Below are positions 17,229-25,320 of a stretch of 50,265 bases of DNA, piece by piece. Position 1 is the stretch's first letter. Each line of letters starts with the position of its first letter. The notes under the pieces are model-generated. The model saw nothing but the letters and a program-made list of their open reading frames with translations. It was not told the origin of the DNA and did no database searches. The stretch is from Pirellulales bacterium (GTDB lineage Bacteria > Planctomycetota > Planctomycetia > Pirellulales > PALSA-1355), in NCBI GenBank assembly GCA_022844125.1, contig JALHMI010000002.1, forward strand, positions 257,236-307,500. The letters are read 5' to 3'. The translations under genes were made by a program, and so were the position numbers.

Positions 17229-18227
17229 CTAATGCGACTGCTCCGCGCGCAGTGTGACGCGCAAACGCTCCATACCAGCCTCTTTGCCGACCACCGGCCG
17301 ATAGCCGAAATCGCGCCGCGCCGCCTTGATGTCGAAGTAATGCGACATCCCCAGCTGGCCCGCCAGAAATCGAGTCATGCGCGGCTCACCCGTCAGACGC
17401 AGCAACCGGTACGCCCATTCCATGGCCGCACCAACCTGCCACGCCGCCGACAGCGAGATGCTCCGCTTGACGGGCGGCAAACCGGCGAGCCCGAGCAGTT
17501 CGTCGATCCACTGCCAGCAGTTGACCGGCTCTCCTTGGCTGATGAAGTAGGCCCGGCCCGCTACCGGCGAACCCGGCGTCAGGGCCTCGGCCGCCTGCAA
17601 ATGAGCTGCGGCCGCGTTGTCCACATACACCATGTCGATCAGATTCTTGCCGTTTCCGACGCGGCGCAACTGCCCGCTGCGAGCTCGCTCGATCAGCCGC
17701 GGAATCAAGTGCTGGTCGCCCGGCCCCCAAATCAAATGCGGCCGCAAGGCGCAGACTGCCAGTGCCCGCGTGTTCGCAGCCAGGGCTTCCTGCTCGCCCA
17801 GCGCCTTGGTCTGGGCGTAATGGCACAGCCAGCGGCTTGCGTAGCCCACGCTCTCGTTAACGTTCTCCTGCGGTCTACCGCCGAATGTCACGCTGGGGCT
17901 ACTTGTATAAACGAGCTTAGGTACCTTGTGCTCGCGACAGGCTGCAATGACGTTCCGTGTCCCCAGCACATTGATCCCGTAGAAGTGCTCCCAAGGTCCC
18001 CAGATCCCCGCCACGGCGGCCGTATGAAACACCAGCTCGCAGCCCGCGCACGCACTGGACACTCTGGCTGCATCGCGAATGTCGCCGCGCAGACATTCGA
18101 CGCCGCGTGCTTCCAACTGGGGGTAATTGCCCCGCGCGAGGCTGCAAACTTCGTCCCCCTGAGCGAGCAGTTGCTCGATGATCGCCCGGCCCAGGAAACC
18201 TCCGCCGCCAGTCACTAGCACTCGCAT
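17229..18227 (-). CDS. oleD: OleD-like NAD(P)-dependent 3-oxo-acid reductase
   Basis: 332 residues from ATG 18227, which shares one base with the upstream stop (TAATG); ATG 18236 is possible. Extended SDR fold of the 3-beta-HSD type: VTGGGGFLGRAI nucleotide-binding motif, FHTAAVAGIWG, Ser region VYTSSPSVTFGG and catalytic YAQTKALGE (Tyr-x3-Lys). In characterised ole operons OleD reduces a 2-alkyl-3-oxoalkanoate to the 3-hydroxy acid that OleC turns into a beta-lactone. The tight coupling to an OleC homologue here supports that role. OleA and OleB are not in the window. Confidence 0.82.
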   Translation of the reverse strand: MRVLVTGGGGFLGRAIIEQLLAQGDEVCSLARGNYPQLEARGVECLRGDIRDAARVSSACAGCELVFHTAAVAGIWGPWEHFYGINVLGTRNVIAACREHKVPKLVYTSSPSVTFGGRPQENVNESVGYASRWLCHYAQTKALGEQEALAANTRALAVCALRPHLIWGPGDQHLIPRLIERARSGQLRRVGNGKNLIDMVYVDNAAAAHLQAAEALTPGSPVAGRAYFISQGEPVNCWQWIDELLGLAGLPPVKRSISLSAAWQVGAAMEWAYRLLRLTGEPRMTRFLAGQLGMSHYFDIKAARRDFGYRPVVGKEAGMERLRVTLRAEQSH

Positions 18228-19918
18228 TAGTGCCATCCCAGTTTGCGAGCCGCCCAGGGAGCCAACTTCTCGCGAAATATTTTGGCGTTGTGCCGAATGT
18301 CCACCGGCATCGCCGGGTGAATCAGAAATTGCTCTATGGACACGGTCAGTGGATTCGCTTTACCGAGCTGCGCGAGCTCCATGATGAGTGCCTCACGCGC
18401 CTTTCGCCAGCGTGGCCGCATTCCCGGCCATGGCTCAACAATGATCACCGGCCGCTGCTTACCCGTCTGCCCGACGCCCACGAGCGCTGAGCGATATACG
18501 ACCGGATGCTGATTGAAGATCGCTTCGCAGGGAATTGAGTACATCGGTCCCTGCGAGGTTTCTACCCGGTGAGCTTTCCGGCCACAGAACCAAAAGCGGC
18601 CACGATCGTCCAGATAGCCAACGTCCCCCATGCGGTGCCAGACACGCGGGCCGTCGGAAATCTTCGCCAGGGCGTTCGACTCGCGGCGAGTCACATACTC
18701 GTGTGTGACTACCGGCCCCGTGACGATGATTTCGCCAATCTGGCCTTGGGGAAGCTCCCGCACGTCGTCGATCGATTCGATCGGCTCCTCCGTGATCGCG
18801 ATGATCTTCCACTGGATGCCCGGAAAGTGGCCGCCGACGCAGGTCCCCCCTCCCTGAGCCCAATGATGGCGAGTTTCGGACAAGATCTCGCTGGCCGAAA
18901 GCGACGCGACGGGTAATGCCTCGGTGGCTCCGTAGGGGGTATGCACGTCGCCGTCCGAAGCGATCGCCGCTTTCATGCGCGCCAGCACGTGGGGAGGCAC
19001 CGGCGCTCCAGCCGATATCACACGCTGCAGCGGTAGCCGCACGTTATGCTTTTCGCAGTACTGGCCGACGCGGTTCCAAATCGCCGGCGAGCCAAACGAC
19101 TGCGTGGCTTGCCAGTCCTGCACGACGGCCACGAACTTCTTGGGATCAATGCGCGCCGGACGCGAGGCGTCCATGATCGGAATGACCGTCGTCACACCCA
19201 TCGCCGCATTAAACAGCCCAAAAAGTGGAAAGCCGGGGACATCGATCTCTCCCGGCTGAATTCCGTAAAACTCCGAGATCTCTCTCACCTGGCGGTCGAA
19301 GTTCCCATGCCGGTACAGTACGCCCTTGGGAGGTCCCGTACTGCCTGTGGTAAATATGATCGCGGCGGGATCGTCGGCCGAGGTTTCCTGGCATGTCGGC
19401 TTGGATGAACCCAGCTCGAGCAACTCGGCGTAAGTGATTCCGTCCCAGAACAGCCGCCGCCCAACCGTGACATTGAACCGCGCCTTGGGGAAACGCGATT
19501 GCAATAGGCGACGCAGCCCATGCACGGCAGGAATTGCAATGAAACCTGCCGGCTCGGCATCGGCCAGGCAGCGCAGCAGATTGCGCCGCCCCATGCCCGG
19601 ATCAATCAGGATGATCACCGCACCGGCCTTGAACAGTCCGAACACCAGCGCGATGAATTCGCGGCCTGGCTTGACGAGCAGCGCGATCCGCGTGCCAGGC
19701 GTGACGCCCAATGTGCATAGGCCACTCGCGATACGATTTGTTTCCGCTTCGAGTTCCGCGAACGTGCACCTGTCGTACGCGAACCGGCCCCCACTTTTTC
19801 GCGGCACGGCAACGGCAACCGCGCCCGGCATCCGCTCGGCCATTGCCGCCAACCGCCGCGCTACGTTCACCGGTGCGGGCACAGCAGCAATCGCCGTCGA
19901 GTTCGTGACGCGGGACAT
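18227..19918 (-). CDS. oleC: OleC-like beta-lactone synthetase (ANL superfamily)
   Basis: 563 residues. AMP-forming enzyme motifs: FTTGSTGPPKGVLYRHG (P-loop-like A3), TPYGATEALP, GDVGYLDDRGRFWFCGR, and RHNAKIFREKLAPWA at the C terminus with the conserved Lys. The YRHG after the A3 motif and the RHNAKIFREKL ending are characteristic of OleC rather than of general acyl-CoA ligases. OleC uses ATP to close 3-hydroxy acids to beta-lactones, which OleB then decarboxylates to alkenes. It lies 26 bases after the ATP-grasp gene and overlaps oleD by one base. Confidence 0.86.
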   Translation of the reverse strand: MSRVTNSTAIAAVPAPVNVARRLAAMAERMPGAVAVAVPRKSGGRFAYDRCTFAELEAETNRIASGLCTLGVTPGTRIALLVKPGREFIALVFGLFKAGAVIILIDPGMGRRNLLRCLADAEPAGFIAIPAVHGLRRLLQSRFPKARFNVTVGRRLFWDGITYAELLELGSSKPTCQETSADDPAAIIFTTGSTGPPKGVLYRHGNFDRQVREISEFYGIQPGEIDVPGFPLFGLFNAAMGVTTVIPIMDASRPARIDPKKFVAVVQDWQATQSFGSPAIWNRVGQYCEKHNVRLPLQRVISAGAPVPPHVLARMKAAIASDGDVHTPYGATEALPVASLSASEILSETRHHWAQGGGTCVGGHFPGIQWKIIAITEEPIESIDDVRELPQGQIGEIIVTGPVVTHEYVTRRESNALAKISDGPRVWHRMGDVGYLDDRGRFWFCGRKAHRVETSQGPMYSIPCEAIFNQHPVVYRSALVGVGQTGKQRPVIIVEPWPGMRPRWRKAREALIMELAQLGKANPLTVSIEQFLIHPAMPVDIRHNAKIFREKLAPWAARKLGWH

Positions 19919-19944
19919 GAAACACTTCGCTCGTTGGCCTACGG

Positions 19945-20826
19945 TTACTGTTGCCTCGCGACCTGCCCGGCAACATAGTCGAGTACTTCGCGGGCAATGT
20001 CGACTTCCAGCGTTCGCGCCAACGCCTGCCAGCCAGGCACCGCGTTAACTTCGATTACGTGTAGCTCGTGATCGCGGCCAGGCAGCAAATCGACTCCGGC
20101 AATCGCGGCGCCAATCGCATCGGCCGCGCGCCGCGCCAGTTGAGCCCAGTGCGGATCGCATTCAATCCCCTCAGCTATCGCCCCGCGGCTCACATTGGTC
20201 CGCCAATCAAGCGGGTTACGTCTCCGCATCGCCCACATCCGCTCCCCGACCACCAGCACGCGAATGTCCCATCCATCATGGGGGACGAACCGCTGCACGT
20301 AAAGCACGGCCCCCAGTCCGGTGAGCAGGCTGAACGTGCGTTGGGCGATCGCCTCATCTTCTAGCCGCGCGATTCCACGACCTTCGCCGCCAAACAGCGG
20401 CTTCAGCACCACGTCTCCGCCTAAGCGGGCAAACGCCTCCATGGCAGCGTCGACGGTCTGACACACAATGGTTTCGGGAGTCTTCAGTCCCGCTGCAGCG
20501 AGCTTCGCGCTCGCCAGGTACTTGTCCACCGCGGCTTCCACTGCCCGGGCGGAGTTGACGACCAGCGTTCCTGCCGCTTCAAGTCGCCCCAGGACGTCCA
20601 TTCGCATCACAACCTGCTCGAGAGAGGCGGGCGGCATCGTCCGGACCAGTAACACGTCGACGGCCGCAAGATCGAGACCTCCCGCGATAAATCGCGGAAC
20701 AGACGGCCCCAACTCGGCAGCAAGGTCGCGAAACGCAAGCGGCGTGAGCTCGTGGTCCCCGGCGGCCGCTCGACGCAGGTCCTGTAAATACCAACTCGTA
20801 GGTGAGCAGAGAACGGCAAAGTGCAT
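19945..20826 (-). CDS. RimK-family ATP-grasp ligase, probably tetrahydromethanopterin-related
   Basis: 293 residues. ATP-grasp features: SARAVEAAVDKYLASAKLA, DVVLKPLFGGEGRGIARLE (ATP-binding Lys and Gly-rich loop), YVQRFVPHDGWDIRVLVVG, and VIEVNAVPGW with the metal-binding Glu/Asn. The family includes RimK, the F420 ligase CofF and the methanopterin glutamate ligase MptN. It lies 11 bases downstream of mch, and RimK-like genes are known neighbours of methanopterin C1 genes in methylotrophs and planctomycetes. A role adding glutamate to the methanopterin cofactor is therefore likely but inferred. Confidence 0.8.
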   Translation of the reverse strand: MHFAVLCSPTSWYLQDLRRAAAGDHELTPLAFRDLAAELGPSVPRFIAGGLDLAAVDVLLVRTMPPASLEQVVMRMDVLGRLEAAGTLVVNSARAVEAAVDKYLASAKLAAAGLKTPETIVCQTVDAAMEAFARLGGDVVLKPLFGGEGRGIARLEDEAIAQRTFSLLTGLGAVLYVQRFVPHDGWDIRVLVVGERMWAMRRRNPLDWRTNVSRGAIAEGIECDPHWAQLARRAADAIGAAIAGVDLLPGRDHELHVIEVNAVPGWQALARTLEVDIAREVLDYVAGQVARQQ

Positions 20827-20837
20827 GAGATTCGCAC

Positions 20838-21836
20838 CTACCGCAGATCGAACGATTCGTGAATCACCCGTGGCAACGTCCGACCGGACACGAACGTGCG
20901 GCCCGTGTCCAGGTTCGAAAGCACGATCCGTGCAGGACTGAACAGGTGCGGATCGATCTTGTAAAAATCTTGCCCCGCACGCGCGAAGATCGCGGCAAAT
21001 GGCTGCCCATGATCGGGCGATGCACCGCTGGGAACCTTGGGGCCGAGTTGCTCGAGGCTGGCGTCATCGCCGCGCACGAACAGCGTCACCTCACCGCCGT
21101 ACAGAATTGCGTCGTTGGTACGCCCAATCGCCACCAGGTCATCTGCAGATGCCGGCGGCAGCGGCGCCGTTCCGAAGCCGCTCTCGACGCGTGCTAAATC
21201 GAAGCCCAGCTCAAACAGCTTGTGCATCGCTGTTTCGACGCTTCGGGCGACGATCTGCACCATGCCGGCCAGGCTCGCAGTGGGAGCCATGAGCAATGTG
21301 AGCTTTCCTGGCGAGACGCCGCACTCCTCTGCCAGTTGGTGGCACAATTCGTCTGGCGGAGCCTTGCTGGTTTCCAGCACTCCGATGGCTACTTTCGCAG
21401 ACTCCTGATATCCGATTTTGGCGAACAGCGGCTCCTTACGAGCAAGCGACCGCATCGGGCCCGATCCCATCGCGAAGTATTTCCCCTCGGCGATCTGCCA
21501 GCCGGCATACTGCGAAGCCATGCAGGCTTCGAGTGGATGATCCGTGACAACTTGCACCGCCAAGCCCGGGGTTTCCGCCAACTGCGACGGCACGTAGCTG
21601 ACTTGTCCCAGTCCCGAAAGGCAGATTTCGGCCAGTCGTCGGCCCGCTTCCAAACCGCCAGACGCAGTGATTCCGCAATCGATCAGTCGCACACCGTTAC
21701 ACGACTGTGCAACGGAAATGCGCAAATCGGCAGCCTCGGCTACCAGTCGTTCGCACAATTCGTGAGCAAGCTCGTTTAAGGGACGCACGACCGCTTCCTG
21801 AGCAACCGGGGCGAATAACTTACTGGCCGCCATCAT
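20838..21836 (-). CDS. mch: methenyltetrahydromethanopterin cyclohydrolase
   Basis: 332 residues from ATG 21836. Converts methenyl- to formyl-tetrahydromethanopterin in formaldehyde oxidation. Family text is clear: NELAHELCERLVAEAADLRI, NGVRLIDCGITASGGLEAGRR, AEICLSGLGQV, MGSGPMRSLARKEP and APTASLAGMVQIVARSVE. The frame is open to 21989, but the extra 51 residues are Arg/Pro-rich, run into the divergent regulator gene and have no counterpart in Mch, so I reject them. No strong ribosome-binding site is seen at either ATG (21836 or 21833). Methanopterin-linked C1 genes in bacteria are restricted mainly to methylotrophic proteobacteria and planctomycetes. Confidence 0.93.
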   Translation of the reverse strand: MMAASKLFAPVAQEAVVRPLNELAHELCERLVAEAADLRISVAQSCNGVRLIDCGITASGGLEAGRRLAEICLSGLGQVSYVPSQLAETPGLAVQVVTDHPLEACMASQYAGWQIAEGKYFAMGSGPMRSLARKEPLFAKIGYQESAKVAIGVLETSKAPPDELCHQLAEECGVSPGKLTLLMAPTASLAGMVQIVARSVETAMHKLFELGFDLARVESGFGTAPLPPASADDLVAIGRTNDAILYGGEVTLFVRGDDASLEQLGPKVPSGASPDHGQPFAAIFARAGQDFYKIDPHLFSPARIVLSNLDTGRTFVSGRTLPRVIHESFDLR

Positions 21837-21982
21837 CTCGCGAGCATGTGCTTCCCGCAATGGCCCCGGCAAGCCCGCCGCCGCGAGGATCGGTGGCTCG
21901 CATGGATCCCTGCGCAATTGAGGGCTAGAATACCACTGGCGGTTCATTCGTGCGCAGACGTCAAAAGTGCGGGGAGGCGGCC

Positions 21983-22645
21983 TTGCCAAGCCTGACGGTC
22001 GAGAACTACATCAAATCGATCTACCAGATCTGCCATACCAGCGACGGTCATGCCGCGACTGGGCGGCTAGCCACGGCCTTGGGCGTATCGCCCGGCACAG
22101 TAACCAGTATGCTTAAAACGCTCAGCGAGAGTAAGCTGGTCACGTACACGCCGTACGAGGGCGTGCGGCTCACCGGCGCCGGCTCGGCCCTGGCGCTCCG
22201 CGTTGTGCGGCGGCACCGCCTTATCGAGCTTTTCCTCGTCAAGACGCTCGATCTCAGTTGGGACGAAGTCCACGAAGAAGCCGAGCATATGGAACATGCG
22301 GTGAGCGATCGGCTCATCGACCGCATCGATGCGTTCCTCGGCCACCCCGAGGCCGATCCTCATGGCGACCCGATTCCGAGCTCCGATGGCACGTTAAAAG
22401 TCCCCAAGAGCCGTTCGCTGGCCGAGTGCCAGGTCGGCGACACCTTCCAGCTCTCGCGCGTGATTGACCAGTCCCCCGAGTTCCTGCGTTTTCTGAGCAA
22501 CGCAGGTTTACCCCTCGGTGTGGCAGGAGAAGTAATTGCCAACACACCCGAAGGCGGCGTCATCACCGTGCGCATTGCTGGAGCGGAAACGACACTTGGT
22601 CAGGCGGCTGCCGAAAAACTGCTGGTCACCACCCCCGGCGCGTGA
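21983..22645 (+). CDS. DtxR/MntR-family metal-dependent regulator
   Basis: 220 residues starting at TTG 21983. A strong GGGGAGG (21971-21977) lies 5 bases before it, and the protein then begins PSLTVENYIKSIYQI, the usual family start; the frame also opens at GTG 21950. The N-terminal winged helix includes ALGVSPGTVTSMLKTL. The dimer/metal region has WDEVHEEAEHMEHAVSD with Glu/His metal-ligand positions. An FeoA-like SH3 domain covers about 140-218. It should bind DNA with Mn or Fe(II). It is divergent from mch with 146 bases between starts; TAGAAT at 21926-21931 is a possible -10 box. The target genes are not evident. Confidence 0.9.
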   Translation: MPSLTVENYIKSIYQICHTSDGHAATGRLATALGVSPGTVTSMLKTLSESKLVTYTPYEGVRLTGAGSALALRVVRRHRLIELFLVKTLDLSWDEVHEEAEHMEHAVSDRLIDRIDAFLGHPEADPHGDPIPSSDGTLKVPKSRSLAECQVGDTFQLSRVIDQSPEFLRFLSNAGLPLGVAGEVIANTPEGGVITVRIAGAETTLGQAAAEKLLVTTPGA

Positions 22646-22671
22646 TCGGCAAGTTCGTCAGCCGTTTAACA

Positions 22672-22707
22672 AATGCCCGCTGCCAAGAGACCTCAGCAGC
22701 GGGCATT
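22672..22707. terminator. hairpin between convergent genes
   Basis: Perfect 12-bp stem AATGCCCGCTGC / GCAGCGGGCATT with a 12-base loop, located between the converging stops of the DtxR gene and the Gly-rich TPR gene. T-tracts are weak on both strands (TTTGTTAAA on the minus side), so it may act as a weak bidirectional terminator. Confidence 0.6.
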
Positions 22708-22730
22708 GCGTTTCAACGTGACTAATTACC

Positions 22731-24845
22731 CTAAGCATCCGTACCCACCGGGGCCGGCGGCGTGACGGGCTTCTGATCTGGGCCAAGTCTTGGCGAGGCG
22801 GGAATTGGAGCACCACCAGCCGGTTGTCCGTCGGCGGGCTGCGCAGTGTGCGGTCGGGCGGGCATCCCCGCTTGAGCGGCGAAGATGTCGCGAAGTTTTT
22901 CCGCCCCCACATCGCGAGGTTCGATCACCAGCGCCGCATCCAGCTCACGTACGGCTTGCTTCGGATAGTTCAAGTAGCCGAAGTGAAAACCGAGCAGGAA
23001 CCGCACTGCCCCGTCGTCCGCTCGCGTGTCGCGAGCTTTCTCCGCCGCCCGCACCTGGTTGGTGTAATCCTCGATGTTGCCATAGAGCTGGGTGTAATTA
23101 CGAACAACATTGCCCCACTCGGTTTCCGGCAGCATTTGCATGCCCATTTGGGTCGCGTTTGCAGCCGACTCGTATTGGCCGAGCGCGAACAGGGCCTGAG
23201 ACATCAGGAGCACAACCGCGCCATTGTCCGGATCGTCGACCATTGAGTGTTGCCACAACCGAAGCGCGTCTTGATAGCGACCGGCGCGAAACGCCGCTTC
23301 GCCATCGGCCACAAAGTCGCCCGTGGTTGCCAACGGGTCGAGCGCCGGTTGCTGTGCTGGGGGAACAATCACGTCGGACGCGTCCGCGTAGAGCGTCGTG
23401 GTGGGATAAACGTAGGTAGTGTCGTAATACGTAGGAAGACCGAAACCGCCCCAACCGACGTTACTTAAGCCCCAGCCGAGCCCCCCAACCAATCCCCAGT
23501 TGTTCCAGCCGATGAGTGGCCACCCCCAACCCCAGGCCCAATTATTCCAGCCAGGGGTCCACCAGACATTTCGTCCGTAGCCCCACCAGCCACGGTTGCC
23601 TCCCCACCAGTTGTTATTCCAATGATTATTCCAGCCGTGGTTCCAGCTCCAATGATTATTCCAGCCGTGGTTCCAGCTGTTGCCCCACTGATTCCAACCG
23701 TGGCGGTTCCAATCGTTGCGACCCCAGTTGTTCTTTCCCCAGTCGCCGCGGTTCCAGTCGCTACGGCCCCAGTCTCCGCGGTTCCAGTTGTTGTTGCGAC
23801 TCCAGTCGCCCCGGTTTCCATCACGATTACCGTCGCCGCGGGCCCACTCGCCACGATTCCAGTCTCCGCGATTGCCATCGCCGCGGTTCCGATCCCCGCG
23901 ATCACGATCGCCGCGGCGAAAGTCATTGCCCCACGAACCTGGTCGTCCGTTACCGTCGCCTACGCGGATTGGGATTTTTGTCGTGCCGAAGTTGCGAGCG
24001 ACAAAATCGGAACGACTTCCGCCCGCGCGACCGGGAGTATCCGCCCCGACGGCATTGCCGCGTGATGGTCCTCGGCTGATGTTCCCGAGATTCTGGCGGT
24101 TGGCCTTGAACCGCTGCGTGGCGTTGCGCTGCGGCCCGCCGCGTTGTGCCAGATTGCTCGAGGACAGATTGCTCCTCGACGAGAAGTTACGATCGGCGAA
24201 GTTTCGCGATTCCGGCGAGCCGCCAGATCGCACCCTTGGATTCCCCAACGAATTTCGCCCGCCGCCGGGCGAAGCCAAACGGCCAGCACTGCCACGGTCG
24301 ATCGACCGTCCGAGACTACCAGCCGAGAAATCGCGCATGCTGGGCGAACGTGAGATCGAACTGGGAGTACGTCTCTCGCTCATCGACGAGCGACCGCCGG
24401 AACCGGAAAAACTCCGCACGCTGGGCGCAGAACTTCGAATCGGAGCGGAGAAGCTGCGCGAACTAGAGGGTGAACCGCCCGATCGGCCACCGAGATTCGA
24501 GGAAGAAAAACCACGCATGCTTGGGGCCGAGCCCCGTGACGCCGAGCCCCGTGACGCCGAGCCCCGTGACATCGACGAACCGCTGCCGCTTCGAGACACC
24601 GACGGACCGCCACCGCGCGAGGAGAAACTGCGACTTCCGCCGCCCCCACCGCCCATCGAGCGTGCTCCGCCGCCACCGCCACCCATTCGGGCTCCACCAC
24701 CGCCACCACCACCGCTGCTGCGACCACCACCTCCGCCGCCTCGGCTGCCGCCCCCTCGTTGAGCCCAGGCTGTGCTCTCAGGCAGCGCCAGCAGCACCGT
24801 CATGATGACCACGGTGGTCCACTTCCAGAAACTAGCGACTCTCAT
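22731..24845 (-). CDS. secreted Gly/Ser/Arg- and Trp/Asn-rich protein with C-terminal TPR domain
   Basis: 704 residues. Signal peptide of about 28 residues ending STAWAQ. Residues about 29-290 are Gly/Ser/Arg-rich with many GGGG and SRGSA units; one 15-base unit is repeated three times at 24531-24575. Residues about 300-400 hold RGDWNR/NRGDWG-type repeats, followed by a Trp/Asn/Gly-rich stretch to about 480 (NHGWNNHW units, repeated in DNA near 23625-23690). From about 515 to 650 is a normal TPR-like helical region, FVADGEAAFRAGRYQDALRLW being recognisable, with a Pro-rich tail. It is probably exported. The TPR part suggests protein binding; the rest could be a surface or matrix scaffold. No enzyme motif. 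Family function unknown. Confidence 0.8.
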   Translation of the reverse strand: MRVASFWKWTTVVIMTVLLALPESTAWAQRGGGSRGGGGGGRSSGGGGGGGARMGGGGGGARSMGGGGGGSRSFSSRGGGPSVSRSGSGSSMSRGSASRGSASRGSAPSMRGFSSSNLGGRSGGSPSSSRSFSAPIRSSAPSVRSFSGSGGRSSMSERRTPSSISRSPSMRDFSAGSLGRSIDRGSAGRLASPGGGRNSLGNPRVRSGGSPESRNFADRNFSSRSNLSSSNLAQRGGPQRNATQRFKANRQNLGNISRGPSRGNAVGADTPGRAGGSRSDFVARNFGTTKIPIRVGDGNGRPGSWGNDFRRGDRDRGDRNRGDGNRGDWNRGEWARGDGNRDGNRGDWSRNNNWNRGDWGRSDWNRGDWGKNNWGRNDWNRHGWNQWGNSWNHGWNNHWSWNHGWNNHWNNNWWGGNRGWWGYGRNVWWTPGWNNWAWGWGWPLIGWNNWGLVGGLGWGLSNVGWGGFGLPTYYDTTYVYPTTTLYADASDVIVPPAQQPALDPLATTGDFVADGEAAFRAGRYQDALRLWQHSMVDDPDNGAVVLLMSQALFALGQYESAANATQMGMQMLPETEWGNVVRNYTQLYGNIEDYTNQVRAAEKARDTRADDGAVRFLLGFHFGYLNYPKQAVRELDAALVIEPRDVGAEKLRDIFAAQAGMPARPHTAQPADGQPAGGAPIPASPRLGPDQKPVTPPAPVGTDA

Positions 24846-25094
24846 TTTACACGCCCCACCATCAGTTTGCCCGCGCCTGTCGCCGAAATCATTCTATGCA
24901 TCGCTTGAACCAAAAGGTTACAAAATCCCGCGTTACTCGCGGCGATTTCCTCAAATCGTGAATCTCGCAAGAGAATTGGTGGCGTCCGTATGCTCGGTGC
25001 GGCTTCGTTGCGATCCGATGCGTGATTCGCCTGCGATCAGTTGTCGCACAATTGACGGCGCGCGAATCCATTTCGCGGCACTTCCGCTGCCCCT

Positions 25095-25122
25095 TTGACG
25101 GGGCGACCTTCGTGCGTAAGAA
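25095..25122 (+). promoter_or_regulatory. predicted promoter of the SRP RNA gene
   Basis: TTGACG (25095-25100), 16-base spacer, TAAGAA (25117-25122). The predicted start near 25129 is about 10 bases before the base of the SRP RNA stem. The -35 box is good, the -10 box moderate. Confidence 0.45.
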
Positions 25123-25139
25123 TTGGTAAGCACCTCCTC

Positions 25140-25267
25140 GCGGCCTGGCGGCCTCCGATGAGAGGCCCTCGCAATGGGGACCTGCGAACCTGGTCAGGGA
25201 CGAAAGTCAGCAGCCATAAGCAGTCATCTCTTTGTGCGATGGGTCTCTCATCCGAGGTCGCTACCGC
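25140..25267 (+). ncRNA. ffs: signal recognition particle RNA, small (4.5S) bacterial type
   Basis: RNA core of the signal recognition particle, binding Ffh. The conserved helix 8 is evident: GGTCAGG (25192-25198), then stem GAC (25199-25201), tetraloop GAAA (25202-25205), stem GTC (25206-25208), then AGCAGCC. This matches the universal GGUCAGG...GGAA...AGCAGCC arrangement with a covarying three-pair stem. The flanks form one long imperfect hairpin: 25158-25164 pairs with 25245-25251, and 25140-25143 with 25264-25267. I see no Alu domain, so it is the small type of about 110-130 nt. Exact ends are approximate. The gene lies directly upstream of dnaX, as in many bacteria. Confidence 0.93.
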
Positions 25268-25320
25268 TTGGTCGCCATTCTGCCCCACGCTGCTTTGTGC
25301 ATGCCCCCTCTCGAGTTGCG

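Noticed and set aside
23716-24762. 348-codon plus-strand Pro/Arg/Ser-rich frame
   Set aside because: It is the antisense of the Gly/Arg/Trp-rich secreted protein; its composition is fully explained by that repeat DNA.
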